DNA of 64,000 nucleotides from Neptunitalea lumnitzerae (lineage in GTDB: Bacteria > Bacteroidota > Bacteroidia > Flavobacteriales > Flavobacteriaceae): positions 1,302,001 through 1,366,000 of the forward strand of contig NZ_BRVO01000001.1 of assembly GCF_027924185.1 (NCBI RefSeq). Reading direction: 5' to 3'. A program made the translations under genes and the position numbers. Below the pieces are notes generated by a model that was not told where the DNA came from, made no database searches, and was given only the letters and a program-made list of their open reading frames with translations. Below, one piece after another: positions 36,804-46,040 of the stretch. Position 1 is the first letter of the stretch; each line of letters begins with the position of its first letter.

Positions 36804-39647
36804 TTACATGTACGATTCTATAGGAGCGCAAGTACAAATTAAATTACGATCTCCATACGCATCATCAACCCTTCTTACAGCTGGCCAAAATTTATTTTCG
36901 GCAATGTACGGTAGCGGGTAAGCAGCCTTTTCTCTTGTGTAAGGCAAGTCCCAAGTTTCAGCAGTTAACATCCCTAATGTGTGAGGTGCGTTTTTAAGTA
37001 CATTGTTAGCGTCTTCTACAGAGGCTTCATCAATCTCTTTTCTAATAGAAATTAGTGCGTTACAGAAGGTGTCTAATTCAGCAAGATTTTCACTTTCTGT
37101 AGGTTCAATCATAATAGTACCTGCAACCGGGAAAGAAACCGTTGGTGCATGGAAACCATAATCAATTAAACGTTTTGCAATGTCAGTTACTTCAATACCA
37201 TTCTTTTTAAATGGGCGGCAGTCAATAATCATTTCGTGTGCTGCTCTACCACATTCTCCCGTATAAAGTGTATTATAGTGACCTTCTAACTTGTTTTTAA
37301 TATAGTTAGCATTTAAGATAGCGTGTTTAGTAGCGCTTGTAAGTCCTTCAGAGCCTAGCATTGTAATATATCCGTAAGATATTAAACATACCAAAGCACT
37401 TCCCCATGGAGCAGAAGATATAGCTGTAATAGCTTTTTCTCCACCTGTTTTAATAATTGGGTTACCTGGTAAAAACTCAGCTAAATGTGCAGCTACACAA
37501 ATTGGTCCAACACCTGGTCCACCACCACCATGTGGTATTGCAAATGTTTTGTGTAAGTTTAAGTGGCAAACATCGGCACCAATAGTAGCAGGGTTTGTTA
37601 AGCCTACTTGTGCATTCATGTTTGCACCATCCATATATACTTGCCCGCCGTTATCATGGATAATCTTTGTAATTTCTTTAATAGAAGATTCAAAAACTCC
37701 GTGGGTAGAAGGGTAAGTAACCATTAAAGACGAAAGGTTGTCTTTGTGTAATTCAGCTTTAGCTTTTAAGTCTTCTACATCAATGTTTCCTTTATCGTCT
37801 GTTTTGGTAACAACTACTTTCATACCAGCCATTACAGCCGATGCAGGGTTAGTACCGTGTGCAGAAGCAGGAATTAAACAGATGTTTCTGTGGTGATCTC
37901 CGTTAGCTTCGTGATAAGCTTTAATTACCATAAGACCAGCGTACTCACCTTGAGCGCCAGAGTTTGGTTGTAAAGAGGTAGCAGCAAAACCAGTAATAAC
38001 GTTTAACTGTTCTTCCAAACGTTTTAATATTTGCTGGTATCCTTCAGCTTGATTAATTGGTGCAAAAGGGTGAATATTTCCCCATTCTGCCCAGCTAATA
38101 GGTAGCATTTCAGAAGCTGCATTTAACTTCATAGTACAAGAACCAAGAGAAATCATTGAATGATTTAATGAAAGGTCTTTACGTTCTAGTTTTTTAATAT
38201 AACGCATTAAAGCAGTTTCTGAGTGGTACTGATTAAATACGTCTAATGTTAAGAACTCAGAAGTTCTTTTATTGCTTTCAGGAATTGCACTCTCGGTAGT
38301 AAAGGCAGTTACTTTTTCTGTAGCAGTACCTTTTACCTCTGCAAATATTGCTATGATGTTATTTACATCTTCAATAGTTGTAGTTTCATTAAGTGCAATG
38401 CTTATATTGTTGTCGTCTATATAATAGAAGTTGATTTCTTTAGCTTCTGCTAGTGCTTTTACTTTAGCAGCATCTGCATTTACAACAAGCGTATCAAAGT
38501 ATGATTTGTTTACAACTTCAATTCCTAACTTATCTAATTCAGTAGCTACTGTTGTAGTTGCATTATGTACATGGTTAGCAATATAGGTTAATCCTTTTGG
38601 GCCATGGTATACAGCGTACATACCTGCCATAACGGCTAATAAAACCTGAGCTGTACAGATATTAGAAGTAGCTTTATCTCTTTTAATATGTTGTTCACGC
38701 GTTTGTAGAGCCATACGTAAAGCACGGTTACCATCGGTGTCTTTAGTTACCCCAATAATACGTCCTGGTATGTTTCTTTTATAGGCTTCTTTAGTAGCAA
38801 AGAAAGCAGCGTGTGGTCCTCCGTATCCTAATGGAATACCAAAACGTTGGGTAGTACCTACTACTACGTCTGCGCCAAATTCGCCAGGAGGTGTTAATAA
38901 AACCAAACTTAAAATATCGGCAGCAACCGCAAATTTAATTTCATTTTCTTGTGCTTTTTTGGCAAAGGCACTATAGTCAAATACTTCCCCATATTTACCT
39001 GGGTATTGTAGTAAAGCACCATAAAAGTCTTTTGAGAAGTCAAACGTACGGTGGTCACCAATTACTAATTCAATACCTAATGGAAGTGCTCTAGTTTCTA
39101 ATAAAGAAAGTGTTTGTGGTAAAATTTCTTCTGAAACAAAGAATTTGTTCACGTTTTCTTTTTTCTGAGCTCTGCTTCGTACCTCAAACAACATGGTCAT
39201 AGCTTCAGCTGCAGCTGTACTTTCGTCAAGTAAAGAAGCATTAGCAAGTTCCATACCTGTTAAATCGGTAATCATTGTTTGGAAATTTAACAAGGCCTCT
39301 AATCTACCTTGTGCAATTTCTGCTTGGTATGGGGTGTATGCTGTGTACCATCCTGGGTTTTCTAAGATATTTCTTTTGATTACAGAAGGCGTAATACTCT
39401 CGTGATATCCTAAACCAATGAATGATCTAAAAATCTGGTTCTTTTTTGCAATACTGTGAAGATGATTCAAATACGCCTGTTCGCTCATGGCTTCAGGAAG
39501 GTCAAGGGGAGCGTTTAATTTAATGTCATCTGGAATAGTTTCATAGATCAATTGATCTAAGTTATCTACACCAATGGTAGTTAACATTTGATTTAGCTCG
39601 TTTTCATTCGGGCCAATGTGGCGCAGTGCAAAAGAATCTGTTCTCAT
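36804..39647 (-). CDS. gcvP: Glycine dehydrogenase (aminomethyl-transferring), P-protein
   Basis: P-protein of the glycine cleavage system: decarboxylates glycine with pyridoxal phosphate and passes the aminomethyl group to lipoyl-H protein. The 947-residue single-chain form fuses both half-domains. The PLP Lys is about residue 700 in [30 protein letters not shown] at the N-terminus and [15 protein letters not shown] at the domain junction are diagnostic. It is transcribed alone with its own promoter and terminator; no gcvT or gcvH is nearby and no glycine riboswitch is visible upstream. Confidence 0.97.
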   Translation of the reverse strand: MRTDSFALRHIGPNENELNQMLTTIGVDNLDQLIYETIPDDIKLNAPLDLPEAMSEQAYLNHLHSIAKKNQIFRSFIGLGYHESITPSVIKRNILENPGWYTAYTPYQAEIAQGRLEALLNFQTMITDLTGMELANASLLDESTAAAEAMTMLFEVRSRAQKKENVNKFFVSEEILPQTLSLLETRALPLGIELVIGDHRTFDFSKDFYGALLQYPGKYGEVFDYSAFAKKAQENEIKFAVAADILSLVLLTPPGEFGADVVVGTTQRFGIPLGYGGPHAAFFATKEAYKRNIPGRIIGVTKDTDGNRALRMALQTREQHIKRDKATSNICTAQVLLAVMAGMYAVYHGPKGLTYIANHVHNATTTVATELDKLGIEVVNKSYFDTLVVNADAAKVKALAEAKEINFYYIDDNNISIALNETTTIEDVNNIIAIFAEVKGTATEKVTAFTTESAIPESNKRTSEFLTLDVFNQYHSETALMRYIKKLERKDLSLNHSMISLGSCTMKLNAASEMLPISWAEWGNIHPFAPINQAEGYQQILKRLEEQLNVITGFAATSLQPNSGAQGEYAGLMVIKAYHEANGDHHRNICLIPASAHGTNPASAVMAGMKVVVTKTDDKGNIDVEDLKAKAELHKDNLSSLMVTYPSTHGVFESSIKEITKIIHDNGGQVYMDGANMNAQVGLTNPATIGADVCHLNLHKTFAIPHGGGGPGVGPICVAAHLAEFLPGNPIIKTGGEKAITAISSAPWGSALVCLISYGYITMLGSEGLTSATKHAILNANYIKNKLEGHYNTLYTGECGRAAHEMIIDCRPFKKNGIEVTDIAKRLIDYGFHAPTVSFPVAGTIMIEPTESENLAELDTFCNALISIRKEIDEASVEDANNVLKNAPHTLGMLTAETWDLPYTREKAAYPLPYIAENKFWPAVRRVDDAYGDRNLICTCAPIESYM

Positions 39648-39688
39648 CCGCTTTATGTAAATAATTGTATTGTTGAATTTTATGCGCG

Positions 39689-39718
39689 CAAAAGTACTGA
39701 TTAAATTTTTTATTACAA
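39689..39718 (-). promoter_or_regulatory. gcvP promoter (TTG-N19-TACTTTTG)
   Basis: Minus strand TTG (39718-39716), 19-nt spacer, TACTTTTG (39696-39689): a complete match to the flavobacterial consensus. The ATG is 41 nt downstream of the box. Confidence 0.75.
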
Positions 39719-39837
39719 TATGCAGTGATATAAAGTTGTAAACTAAAAAATAGCCTAATGTGAATAAAATAATCGAGGTGTGTGGTTATAAATTGTAAGT
39801 GAACGTATAAAAAAAAAGAGGTGTGCTAAAATAATGA

Positions 39838-39845
39838 TATTTTTG
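39838..39845 (+). promoter_or_regulatory. -7 box (TATTTTTG) 4 nt before a start codon
   Basis: TATTTTTG ends at 39845 and ATG begins at 39850. No TTG is found at the usual distance. It would give a leaderless mRNA if the start at 39850 is right. Confidence 0.45.
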
Positions 39846-39849
39846 CCTT

Positions 39850-40671
39850 ATGTGGCTTTTTAGAAAAATACTAAAGTTTTATATAGAGGCAAGTATTCAT
39901 GTGGCAATATCTGTGGCATGTTTAACAGCATTAACGTTTGAAAAGTTTCAAATTCCTTTAGATATAGATTTATGTATAGTGGCTTTTTTGGCAACCATTT
40001 CTAGCTATAACTTTATGAAATATGCTACTAATGCCCAATCGTATTTTAGAGTACATGGGGTGTATTTAAAATTTATACAGGGCGTAAGTATTTTGTGTAC
40101 TATAATTATGATAGTGCTCATGTTTTTCTTGAGCTTAAGAGTACTTATGGTATTGGCACTTTCCAGCGTTTTTACAGCTATTTATGCATTGCCATTGCTT
40201 CCTGGTAATAAGAGTTTTAGAAGTTTGCATGGTTTAAAAATATATATGGTAGGTTTTTGCTGGGCATTAATAACCGTAATAATACCTGTGGTAGATGACC
40301 ATGAATCACTTTCTTTAGATGTATGGATTGAGTTTGTACAACGTTTTTTGGTGGTGGTAGTGCTTATTATACCGTTTGATATTAGAGATTTAAAAGACGA
40401 TAGTTTAAGCTTAGGTACATTGCCACAGCAAATAGGGGTAAACAATGCAAAGCGTGTAGGGTATGCGGCTATGTTGTTGTTTTTAGGATTCACCTTTTTT
40501 AAAACAGACGTTCTAGTAAAAGAGGTAGTTGTGATGAGTGTTGTTACCTTACTAACCGTACTGGCCTTGTATTTTGCAAAAGAAAAACAACCTGAGTTCT
40601 ACTGTGGTTTTTGGGTAGAGAGTATTCCTATTATTTGGTTTGTAGCCTATTTGCTACTACCTGCATTCTGA
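39850..40671 (+). CDS. UbiA-like integral membrane protein
   Basis: A 273-residue, very hydrophobic protein with about eight to nine membrane segments. PFDIRDLKDD at about residues 178-187 resembles the second Asp-rich motif of UbiA prenyltransferases. The first Asp-rich motif is not evident: the matching region reads SSYNFMKYAT without Asp. It may be a diverged prenyltransferase or an inactive relative. The 3' end overlaps the convergent zinc-finger protein gene by 25 bp. The next in-frame Met is about 57 residues in and would remove two helices, so the start at 39850 is favoured. Confidence 0.75.
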   Translation: MWLFRKILKFYIEASIHVAISVACLTALTFEKFQIPLDIDLCIVAFLATISSYNFMKYATNAQSYFRVHGVYLKFIQGVSILCTIIMIVLMFFLSLRVLMVLALSSVFTAIYALPLLPGNKSFRSLHGLKIYMVGFCWALITVIIPVVDDHESLSLDVWIEFVQRFLVVVVLIIPFDIRDLKDDSLSLGTLPQQIGVNNAKRVGYAAMLLFLGFTFFKTDVLVKEVVVMSVVTLLTVLALYFAKEKQPEFYCGFWVESIPIIWFVAYLLLPAF

Positions 40672-40910
40672 ATCTCGGTATCAATTAAACTTTGAAGTTT
40701 TTGCTTCTCTTTGTTACAAATACATTTTACTTTCGACTTTTTTATAGCCTGAGTTAACGCTGTATTTTTTCTACTATATTCTTTGCACGATTTGCAAAAT
40801 AGTAAATGAATATTAAGCTTTACTTTATCTGTGAAAGAAGCCTCTTGATATTGACTTTGGTCACAGATATAGCAATTTTTTTCGCAAATGGATAAAAATG
40901 AATTTTTCAT
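40647..40910 (-). CDS. Small Cys-rich zinc-finger protein, probable anti-sigma factor
   Basis: An 87-residue soluble protein with nine cysteines, including the H-x3-C-x2-C arrangement (HLLFCKSCKEY) typical of zinc-binding anti-sigma factors. Two more Cys pairs are CYIC and CIC. It begins 4 nt after the stop of the ECF sigma factor gene, the classical sigma/anti-sigma order. It has no membrane segment, so any regulation would be cytoplasmic. The function is inferred from motif and neighbour. Confidence 0.75.
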   Translation of the reverse strand: MKNSFLSICEKNCYICDQSQYQEASFTDKVKLNIHLLFCKSCKEYSRKNTALTQAIKKSKVKCICNKEKQKLQSLIDTEIQNAGSSK

Positions 40911-40914
40911 GGAT

Positions 40915-41475
40915 TTAATTTTTAAACCAGTTTTCTTGAAGGCAGTCAGCTAAACCTTTTCGGGCTCTATGAATGATTACCCATAGGTTAGACGAAGTCA
41001 TGTTCAGTTCATTACAAATAGTTTCGGTGTCTAATCCTTCAATGGTTTTCATGGTAAACACCTGAGCTTGTTTTTTAGGTAGTTTGCTTAGGCAACTTTG
41101 AATAGCTAGCCCTAACTCTTCATTTTCCATAATCTCGTCAGCATTTAAACCATCTTCTTCTGCTCTTTCATCAATCCAGTTAGAAGATTCTTCACCATCA
41201 TCTGTAGATAGTTGCATTCTAACTTCTGCTTTGGCTTTGTTAGAATTTATTTTTCGATAATGATCTATGATTTTTCGCTTTAATATGGAAAATAGCCAAG
41301 TGCGCTCGGCAGCTTCCCCTTTAAAATTAGGAATGGCTTTTAATGCAGCTAAAAAAGTATCTTGAACTATATCCTGAGCAATTTCTTCATCGTTTACTCT
41401 TACAATGGTGTAATTGTACAGATAATCTGCATGATTTTGAACCCATTGCTCAGGATGTAATTCGTTTAAAGGCAT
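40915..41475 (-). CDS. ECF-type RNA polymerase sigma factor
   Basis: A 186-residue sigma-70 family regulator. Region 2 shows AQDIVQDTFLAALKAIPNF and TWLFSILKRKIIDHYRK; region 4 shows LPKKQAQVFTMKTIEGLDT and the helix-turn-helix MTSSNLWVIIHRARKGL. An acidic insert of about 30 residues (DDGEESSNWIDERAEEDG) separates the two. It has its own good promoter and probably forms an operon with the small zinc-finger protein downstream. Target genes are unknown. Confidence 0.92.
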   Translation of the reverse strand: MPLNELHPEQWVQNHADYLYNYTIVRVNDEEIAQDIVQDTFLAALKAIPNFKGEAAERTWLFSILKRKIIDHYRKINSNKAKAEVRMQLSTDDGEESSNWIDERAEEDGLNADEIMENEELGLAIQSCLSKLPKKQAQVFTMKTIEGLDTETICNELNMTSSNLWVIIHRARKGLADCLQENWFKN

Positions 41476-41489
41476 TTACTGTTTTTTAT

Positions 41490-41521
41490 CAAAAATAGAG
41501 TATTTATTTTAAATAAAACAA
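41490..41521 (-). promoter_or_regulatory. Sigma factor gene promoter (TTG-N21-TATTTTTG)
   Basis: Minus strand TTG (41521-41519), 21-nt spacer, TATTTTTG (41497-41490), a full consensus match. The ATG at 41475 lies 14 nt after the box. Confidence 0.65.
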
Positions 41522-41525
41522 CTAT

Positions 41526-41915
41526 TTAAATGGTAACGTTTTTATCCGTTATTTTCTTAGAAGTTGATTTTGCTTTTCTTTTTCCTCTAAAAAAGAAAAA
41601 TAGATTTAAAAATAACATGCATCCTAAGTAAATTGAGAATTTGCCAATTTTAAAACTCAATTCTTCAATTAATAATTGATATGAATCGTTATGTAATTTT
41701 ATTTTTAGAATGAGCAGAGCAAAACCAATATTTAAAAGGTAGAACCCGGTTTTAAAAAGTGTATTGGTAGCAGTGGAAATTTCTTCTCTTCCACTAAAAA
41801 TATCGTTCATGTATACCAAGCTATTTTTAAATAAGGTTTTAGATACATAAATTGTTAACATGAATGCTATGGGGATGTAGATAAAATAGCCAATAATAAT
41901 TTTTGATACTTCCAT
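41526..41915 (-). CDS. Small membrane protein of unknown function (paralogue of upstream gene)
   Basis: A 129-residue protein with three hydrophobic segments (about 5-25, 52-72 and 92-112) and a basic C-terminal tail (RGKRKAKSTSKK). FKTGFYLLNIGFALL and SFKIGKFSIYLGCMLFLNL correspond position by position to GYYLLNIGYC and SLKTAQILLIIG in the 114-residue protein encoded just upstream, so the two look like diverged duplicates. I do not recognise the family. It lies 5 nt after its partner. Confidence 0.75.
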   Translation of the reverse strand: MEVSKIIIGYFIYIPIAFMLTIYVSKTLFKNSLVYMNDIFSGREEISTATNTLFKTGFYLLNIGFALLILKIKLHNDSYQLLIEELSFKIGKFSIYLGCMLFLNLFFFFRGKRKAKSTSKKITDKNVTI

Positions 41916-41920
41916 AATAA

Positions 41921-42265
41921 TTAGAATTTGTTATTAATAAATTTGATGATAGTTAAAAGGTTGAGGTGATGTAATACACCAATAATTAAAAGTATTTGTG
42001 CTGTTTTTAAGGATACTACTTCCACCAAGTTGGTTAGGTTAATTATTGGTGGCCATTGAATTAATGTAGTTGCACAATAACCAATATTTAATAAGTAGTA
42101 CCCTATAAGTAACAGTTGGTTTATTTTGAAGGATAATTGCTTGTTATTGCCGGTTAATGCAAGGGTAAAAGTTAAACCGTGTTTGTAACATAATTTACCA
42201 ATCCTGTATATAATGATTGTGTTTACGGTGAAATAGATGATATGGGATAAAATTGCGTAGTTCAT
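41921..42265 (-). CDS. Small membrane protein of unknown function
   Basis: A 114-residue protein with three hydrophobic segments (about 4-22, 48-68 and 86-108). It resembles the protein encoded immediately downstream (GYYLLNIGY, SLKTAQILLIIGVLHHLNLL). Its ATG overlaps the stop of the epimerase gene by 4 nt, indicating translational coupling within the GbsR-epimerase operon. No known family or active-site motif is seen. Confidence 0.75.
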   Translation of the reverse strand: MNYAILSHIIYFTVNTIIIYRIGKLCYKHGLTFTLALTGNNKQLSFKINQLLLIGYYLLNIGYCATTLIQWPPIINLTNLVEVVSLKTAQILLIIGVLHHLNLLTIIKFINNKF

Positions 42266-43170
42266 GCTAATAGGTTTTGTATAGCAGATTCTACAGTAGG
42301 ATATTTGAATTCAAACCTTTCTTTCATAAGTCTCTCCGGATATACGTTTCTACTTTTAAGAATTAATTCTGTTTCGGTGCCAATTACTTTAGCTCCTAAT
42401 TTTAATAATAGGGTAGGAGTGTTGATGCCTATCGAAATATTTGAATGTTTTCTTAAGTGTTGCATGAAATGATGATTAGAAATTGGAGTTGGCGCGGTAA
42501 TATTGATAGCGCCTGTAAGTTGTTTTTTGAGTATAAATGCAATTGACCTAGCGAAGTCTATTTCATGAATCCAGCTTATCTTTTGTGCCCCATTACCTTG
42601 GTAACCACCAAGACCAAGATTTACAAGTTTTTTTAACATAGGAAAAGCACCTCCGTCATTTCCTAGAACAATGGATGTTCTAATAGAGGTTTTAAGCGTG
42701 TTGGATGTTTTGGTTTTGAAAAAAGCTTCTTCCCATGTTTTGGCTACCGTCATGGAAAAGTCGTTGCCTATATCTCCGTTTTTCTCAGTCATTAATTTGT
42801 TATGTGAATCTACATAAATAGTTGCTGTGGAGGCATTGATAAAGTGAATAGGAGGGGTTTTGCACATGAGAATGCCTTTGTTCAGAATTTCGGTGCTGTC
42901 TATTCTTGAGCTCATAATTGTGGCTTTATTTTTATTGGTGTATCTGCAGTTAACAGATTTTCCTGTGAGATTGATAAGGGCGTAAGCATTTTCTAGATGT
43001 TGTTGCCAGCTACCCATTTTTTTAGCATCCCAATTTATATAGGTAATATTGTTAATGGTTTTGCTTTGTTGCCTTGTAAGTATTATTATGTCGTAGGTTT
43101 CTTTGAAATAGTTAGATAGTACTTTCCCTAAAAAGCCTGTTCCGGCAGCAATAATTAATTTTCTTTTCAT
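42262..43170 (-). CDS. TIGR01777-type epimerase/NAD-dependent sugar epimerase-like protein
   Basis: Extended SDR protein of 302 residues, YfcH/TIGR01777-like. The Rossmann motif is AAGTGFLGKVLSNYF; YINWDAKKMGSW, NLTGKSVNCRY and NKGILMCKTPPIHFINASTATIY are family hallmarks. KISWIHEIDFARSIAF and INITAPTPISNHHFM mark the C-terminal DUF1731-like region. The substrate is unknown. It follows the GbsR regulator gene by 50 nt and overlaps the next gene by 4 nt. Confidence 0.9.
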   Translation of the reverse strand: MKRKLIIAAGTGFLGKVLSNYFKETYDIIILTRQQSKTINNITYINWDAKKMGSWQQHLENAYALINLTGKSVNCRYTNKNKATIMSSRIDSTEILNKGILMCKTPPIHFINASTATIYVDSHNKLMTEKNGDIGNDFSMTVAKTWEEAFFKTKTSNTLKTSIRTSIVLGNDGGAFPMLKKLVNLGLGGYQGNGAQKISWIHEIDFARSIAFILKKQLTGAINITAPTPISNHHFMQHLRKHSNISIGINTPTLLLKLGAKVIGTETELILKSRNVYPERLMKERFEFKYPTVESAIQNLLA

Positions 43171-43220
43171 ATTTTATTTTTTAAAATTTCAGAAAAAAAT
43201 GAAACTATTGATTAAAAAAA

Positions 43221-43724
43221 TTATGTTATAAGTTTTTTTAGCAGCTTGCCAAGCCAGTTATCATTGTATTCAGTTATTTTCTCTAAAGCATTATCGGCTT
43301 TTGCTACAAACTTATATAAACTGGTTGTTTGCTGTTTAAAATGTTTTTCTTTCGTTGTTTTATTTGCAGGTATAGAAGAAACCTCTTTTAAGACTTTAAG
43401 GGCTGGTTTAATCTCTCTTTTAGTTCTTTCTCTAGAGATTTTTATAGCCATTTCATCTAGATCTTTTTCGGCATAAAAGTACTCTCTTCGTTCTCCTTGC
43501 TTATAGTCTTTATAAACAATTCCCCAATCTATTAATGCACGTAAGTTCATGCTAGCATTTCCTCTTGAAATTTTCAACTCATCCATAATCTCTTCCATGG
43601 AAACAGACTCTGGAGAAATCATTAAGAATGCGTGTATTTGTGCCATTGTTTTATTAATGCCCCATTGAGAGCCCAAGGCACCCCAACTTTGTATAAATTT
43701 TTGTTTTGCATCTGAAAATTCCAT
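43221..43724 (-). CDS. GbsR/MarR-family transcriptional regulator
   Basis: A 167-residue winged-helix regulator of the GbsR type. SWGALGSQWGINKTMAQIHAFL opens the DNA-binding domain, and MEEIMDELKISRGNASMNLRAL covers the recognition helix. YKQGERREYF forms the wing. The C-terminal part is basic and helical. It heads a minus-strand cluster (epimerase, two membrane proteins, then sigma/anti-sigma) and is a candidate autoregulator. The start codon lies 4 nt after a perfect -7 box. Confidence 0.92.
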   Translation of the reverse strand: MEFSDAKQKFIQSWGALGSQWGINKTMAQIHAFLMISPESVSMEEIMDELKISRGNASMNLRALIDWGIVYKDYKQGERREYFYAEKDLDEMAIKISRERTKREIKPALKVLKEVSSIPANKTTKEKHFKQQTTSLYKFVAKADNALEKITEYNDNWLGKLLKKLIT

Positions 43725-43728
43725 ACAC

Positions 43729-43758
43729 CAAATGTAGTATAAGTTTTTGAATTTTCAA
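43729..43758 (-). promoter_or_regulatory. gbsR-type gene promoter (TTG-N19-TACATTTG), leaderless
   Basis: Minus strand TTG (43758-43756), 19-nt spacer, TACATTTG (43736-43729), then GTGT and the ATG at 43724. Both boxes and the spacing match the flavobacterial consensus, so the transcript probably starts at or within a few bases of the start codon. Confidence 0.7.
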
Positions 43759-43784
43759 AAAAAAATGAAAGTTTAGGTAAGGAT

Positions 43785-43813
43785 AAAGGCCGAAGTATTA
43801 AATTTCGGCCTTT
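43785..43813 (-). terminator. Terminator hairpin after the M3 peptidase gene
   Basis: AAAGGCCGAA (43785-43794) pairs with TTCGGCCTTT (43804-43813) around a 9-nt loop. It lies 7 nt past the peptidase stop. The minus-strand T-tract is short (TTT), so efficiency is uncertain. Confidence 0.7.
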
Positions 43814-43819
43814 TAATAT

Positions 43820-45841
43820 TTATTTCTTCAATAAACCTGCTCTTCTTAATAAAGCTTCTGGGTTAGGTTCTGAACCTCTAAATTTTTTGTATAAATCCAT
43901 TGGGTTTTCGGTACCTCCTTTAGATAAGACAAAAGTTAAAAATTTATCTGCTACCTCTTTATTGAAAATACCTTTCTCTAAGAATAATTCAAAAGCATCG
44001 GCATCTAATACTTCTGCCCATTTGTAGCTGTAATATCCAGAGGAATATCCTCCTTGGAAAATATGTGAGAACGATGTGCTCATACAGGTCTCTGGTGTAT
44101 CCGGATACATTTTTGTGCTTTCAAAAGCAGCATTTTCATGTGTCTGAACATCGGTGATGTCTAATGGGTTAACTCCGTGCCAACTCATGTCTAATAAGCC
44201 AAAACTTAATTGTCTTATAGTTTGCATACCTTCCATAAAGGTGGCCGATTCTTTAATTTTTTCAACGTATTCCATAGGAATCACTTCGTTGGTTTCGTAG
44301 TGTTTTGCAAAAAGCTCTAAAGCGTCCTTTTCAAAGCACCAGTTTTCCATTACCTGACTAGGTAATTCTACAAAGTCCCAATAAACACTAGTTCCACTAA
44401 GGCTAGGGTAGGTAGTGTTAGCTAACATACCATGTAAGGCATGACCAAATTCATGGAATAAAGTAGTAACCTCATTAAAAGTTAATAAGGATGGTTTTGT
44501 AGCTGTAGGTCTGGTGAAATTGCACACAATAGAAATGTGTGGTCTACTGTTTTCTCCATTTTCTATATACTGACTCTTATAAGATGTCATCCAGGCTCCA
44601 TTTCTTTTTCCTGGTCGTGGATGAAAATCGGTATAGAAAATAGCTACAAAAGTTCCTTCAGCATCGGTTACTTTATAGGTGGTAACTTCTTCATGGTATA
44701 CATCAATATCCGTTATTTGCTCAAATTGTAAACCGTACAATTTATGCGCTACCTCAAATGCACCATTAACCACATTTTCTAATTTGAAATAAGGCTTAAG
44801 TTTCTCGTCATCTAGGTTGAAGAGTTGCTGTTTTAATTTTTCGCTATAAAAAGCACCATCCCATTTTTGTAGCGTATCTATACCATCTGTTTTTTTAGCA
44901 AAGTCGGTAAGCTTAGTAAATTCATCTTTAGCAGCAGGTAACGCTTTTTCTAACAATTCGTTTAAAAAGTTATTTACAGTTTCAGGAGTTTTTGCCATGC
45001 GCTCTTCTAATACAAAGTGCGCGTGTGTTTGGTACCCTAAAAGTTGAGCTCTTTGGTAGCGTAACTTGGCTATTTTTAAAACAATTTCTCTATTGTCCTT
45101 GTCATCTCCGTGAAATGCTTTACTACCAAAGGCTAAGCTAAGTTGTTTTCTTAGTTCTCGGTTTTCTGCATAGGTCATAAACGGAACGTAGCTAGGGTAG
45201 TCTAAGGTAAATAACCAACCTTCTTTTTCTTTAGCTTCTGCTAAGTTTTTGGCAGCTTCAACAGTACCTTCTGGCAATCCTTTTAAATCTTCTTCGTTAG
45301 TAATTAATAACTCAAAGCTTTGGGTGTCTGCTAGTACGTTTTCTCCAAATTGTAAACTTAATTTAGATAGCTCTTTGTCAATATCTCTTAAAGTATTCTT
45401 TTTATCTTCTGGTAAATTAGCACCGTTTCTAGAAAACCCTTTGTACTTTTTGTCTAGTAACATGGTTTGTTCAGGAGAAAGATCTAGATTGTCTTTAGAC
45501 TCATATACCGTTTTAATACGCTCAAATAATTGCTCGTTCAATCTAATATCGTTACTAAATTCTGATAAAAGAGGAGATATTTCTTGTGCTTGTTTTTGAA
45601 TAGTGTCATTAGTTTCTGCACTATTCAAATTAAAAAACATGCTTGTTAGTCTATCTAAATTGTATCCTGCATATTCTAACGCTTCTACAGTGTTTTCAAA
45701 TGTTGGTTTCTCACTTGCTGTAGCAATAGCATCTATTTCCTTTTTGGTGTTTTCTATTTCTGTTTTAATGAGTGGCAGATAGTCCTCTGCTTTTATTTTA
45801 GAGAAAGGAGCCGTATTAAATTTTGTTTCAAATAATGACAT
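43820..45841 (-). CDS. dcp: M3-family oligopeptidase (peptidyl-dipeptidase Dcp-like)
   Basis: Zinc oligopeptidase of family M3, 673 residues, typical length. The zinc motif HEFGH lies near residue 463 (TLFHEFGHALHG), with the third-ligand region VELPSQVMENW. GGYSSGYYSYKWAEVLDADAF near the C-terminus is the substrate-binding Tyr/Gly region. No signal peptide is visible, so it is probably cytoplasmic and degrades short peptides. It is transcribed singly between two hairpins. The Dcp/OpdA distinction cannot be settled by eye. Confidence 0.9.
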   Translation of the reverse strand: MSLFETKFNTAPFSKIKAEDYLPLIKTEIENTKKEIDAIATASEKPTFENTVEALEYAGYNLDRLTSMFFNLNSAETNDTIQKQAQEISPLLSEFSNDIRLNEQLFERIKTVYESKDNLDLSPEQTMLLDKKYKGFSRNGANLPEDKKNTLRDIDKELSKLSLQFGENVLADTQSFELLITNEEDLKGLPEGTVEAAKNLAEAKEKEGWLFTLDYPSYVPFMTYAENRELRKQLSLAFGSKAFHGDDKDNREIVLKIAKLRYQRAQLLGYQTHAHFVLEERMAKTPETVNNFLNELLEKALPAAKDEFTKLTDFAKKTDGIDTLQKWDGAFYSEKLKQQLFNLDDEKLKPYFKLENVVNGAFEVAHKLYGLQFEQITDIDVYHEEVTTYKVTDAEGTFVAIFYTDFHPRPGKRNGAWMTSYKSQYIENGENSRPHISIVCNFTRPTATKPSLLTFNEVTTLFHEFGHALHGMLANTTYPSLSGTSVYWDFVELPSQVMENWCFEKDALELFAKHYETNEVIPMEYVEKIKESATFMEGMQTIRQLSFGLLDMSWHGVNPLDITDVQTHENAAFESTKMYPDTPETCMSTSFSHIFQGGYSSGYYSYKWAEVLDADAFELFLEKGIFNKEVADKFLTFVLSKGGTENPMDLYKKFRGSEPNPEALLRRAGLLKK

Positions 45842-45942
45842 GTTGATGTAATTTATCTGTTTAATATGTTTTTTGTCGAAATTTCTTAAAAAATAAATCG
45901 TGTTTTGCTAATGGTGTTAAAAATCCAGATATATTTGCTTCG

Positions 45943-46040
45943 ATTACTACAGATTCTAATTGGTAAAACCTTTATTTATAGGAATTTTAAGTAATTAATA
46001 GCGATAAAGAAAGACCTCCTGTAAGGAGGTCTTTTTTTAT
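45943..46040 (+). ncRNA. Candidate small RNA (~95 nt)
   Basis: TTG (45905-45907), a 22-nt spacer and TATATTTG (45930-45937) form a plus-strand promoter. About 70 nt further a strong hairpin with seven T residues follows, and no plus-strand gene lies in between or nearby upstream. This would make a transcript of about 95 nt with no reading frame. Alternatively the hairpin merely terminates purE transcripts from the other strand. Confidence 0.25.
46010..46038 (+). terminator. Rho-independent terminator hairpin
   Basis: AAAGACCTCCT (46010-46020), loop GTA, AGGAGGTCTTT (46024-46034), T-run to 46038. On the minus strand the tail reads TTTCTTTAT, so it may also end the purK-purE transcript, 113 nt past the purE stop. 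Confidence 0.75.

Noticed and set aside
39648-39720. Possible glycine riboswitch before gcvP
   Set aside because: The promoter found leaves only about 35 nt of leader, far too short for a glycine aptamer, and no conserved core is seen.
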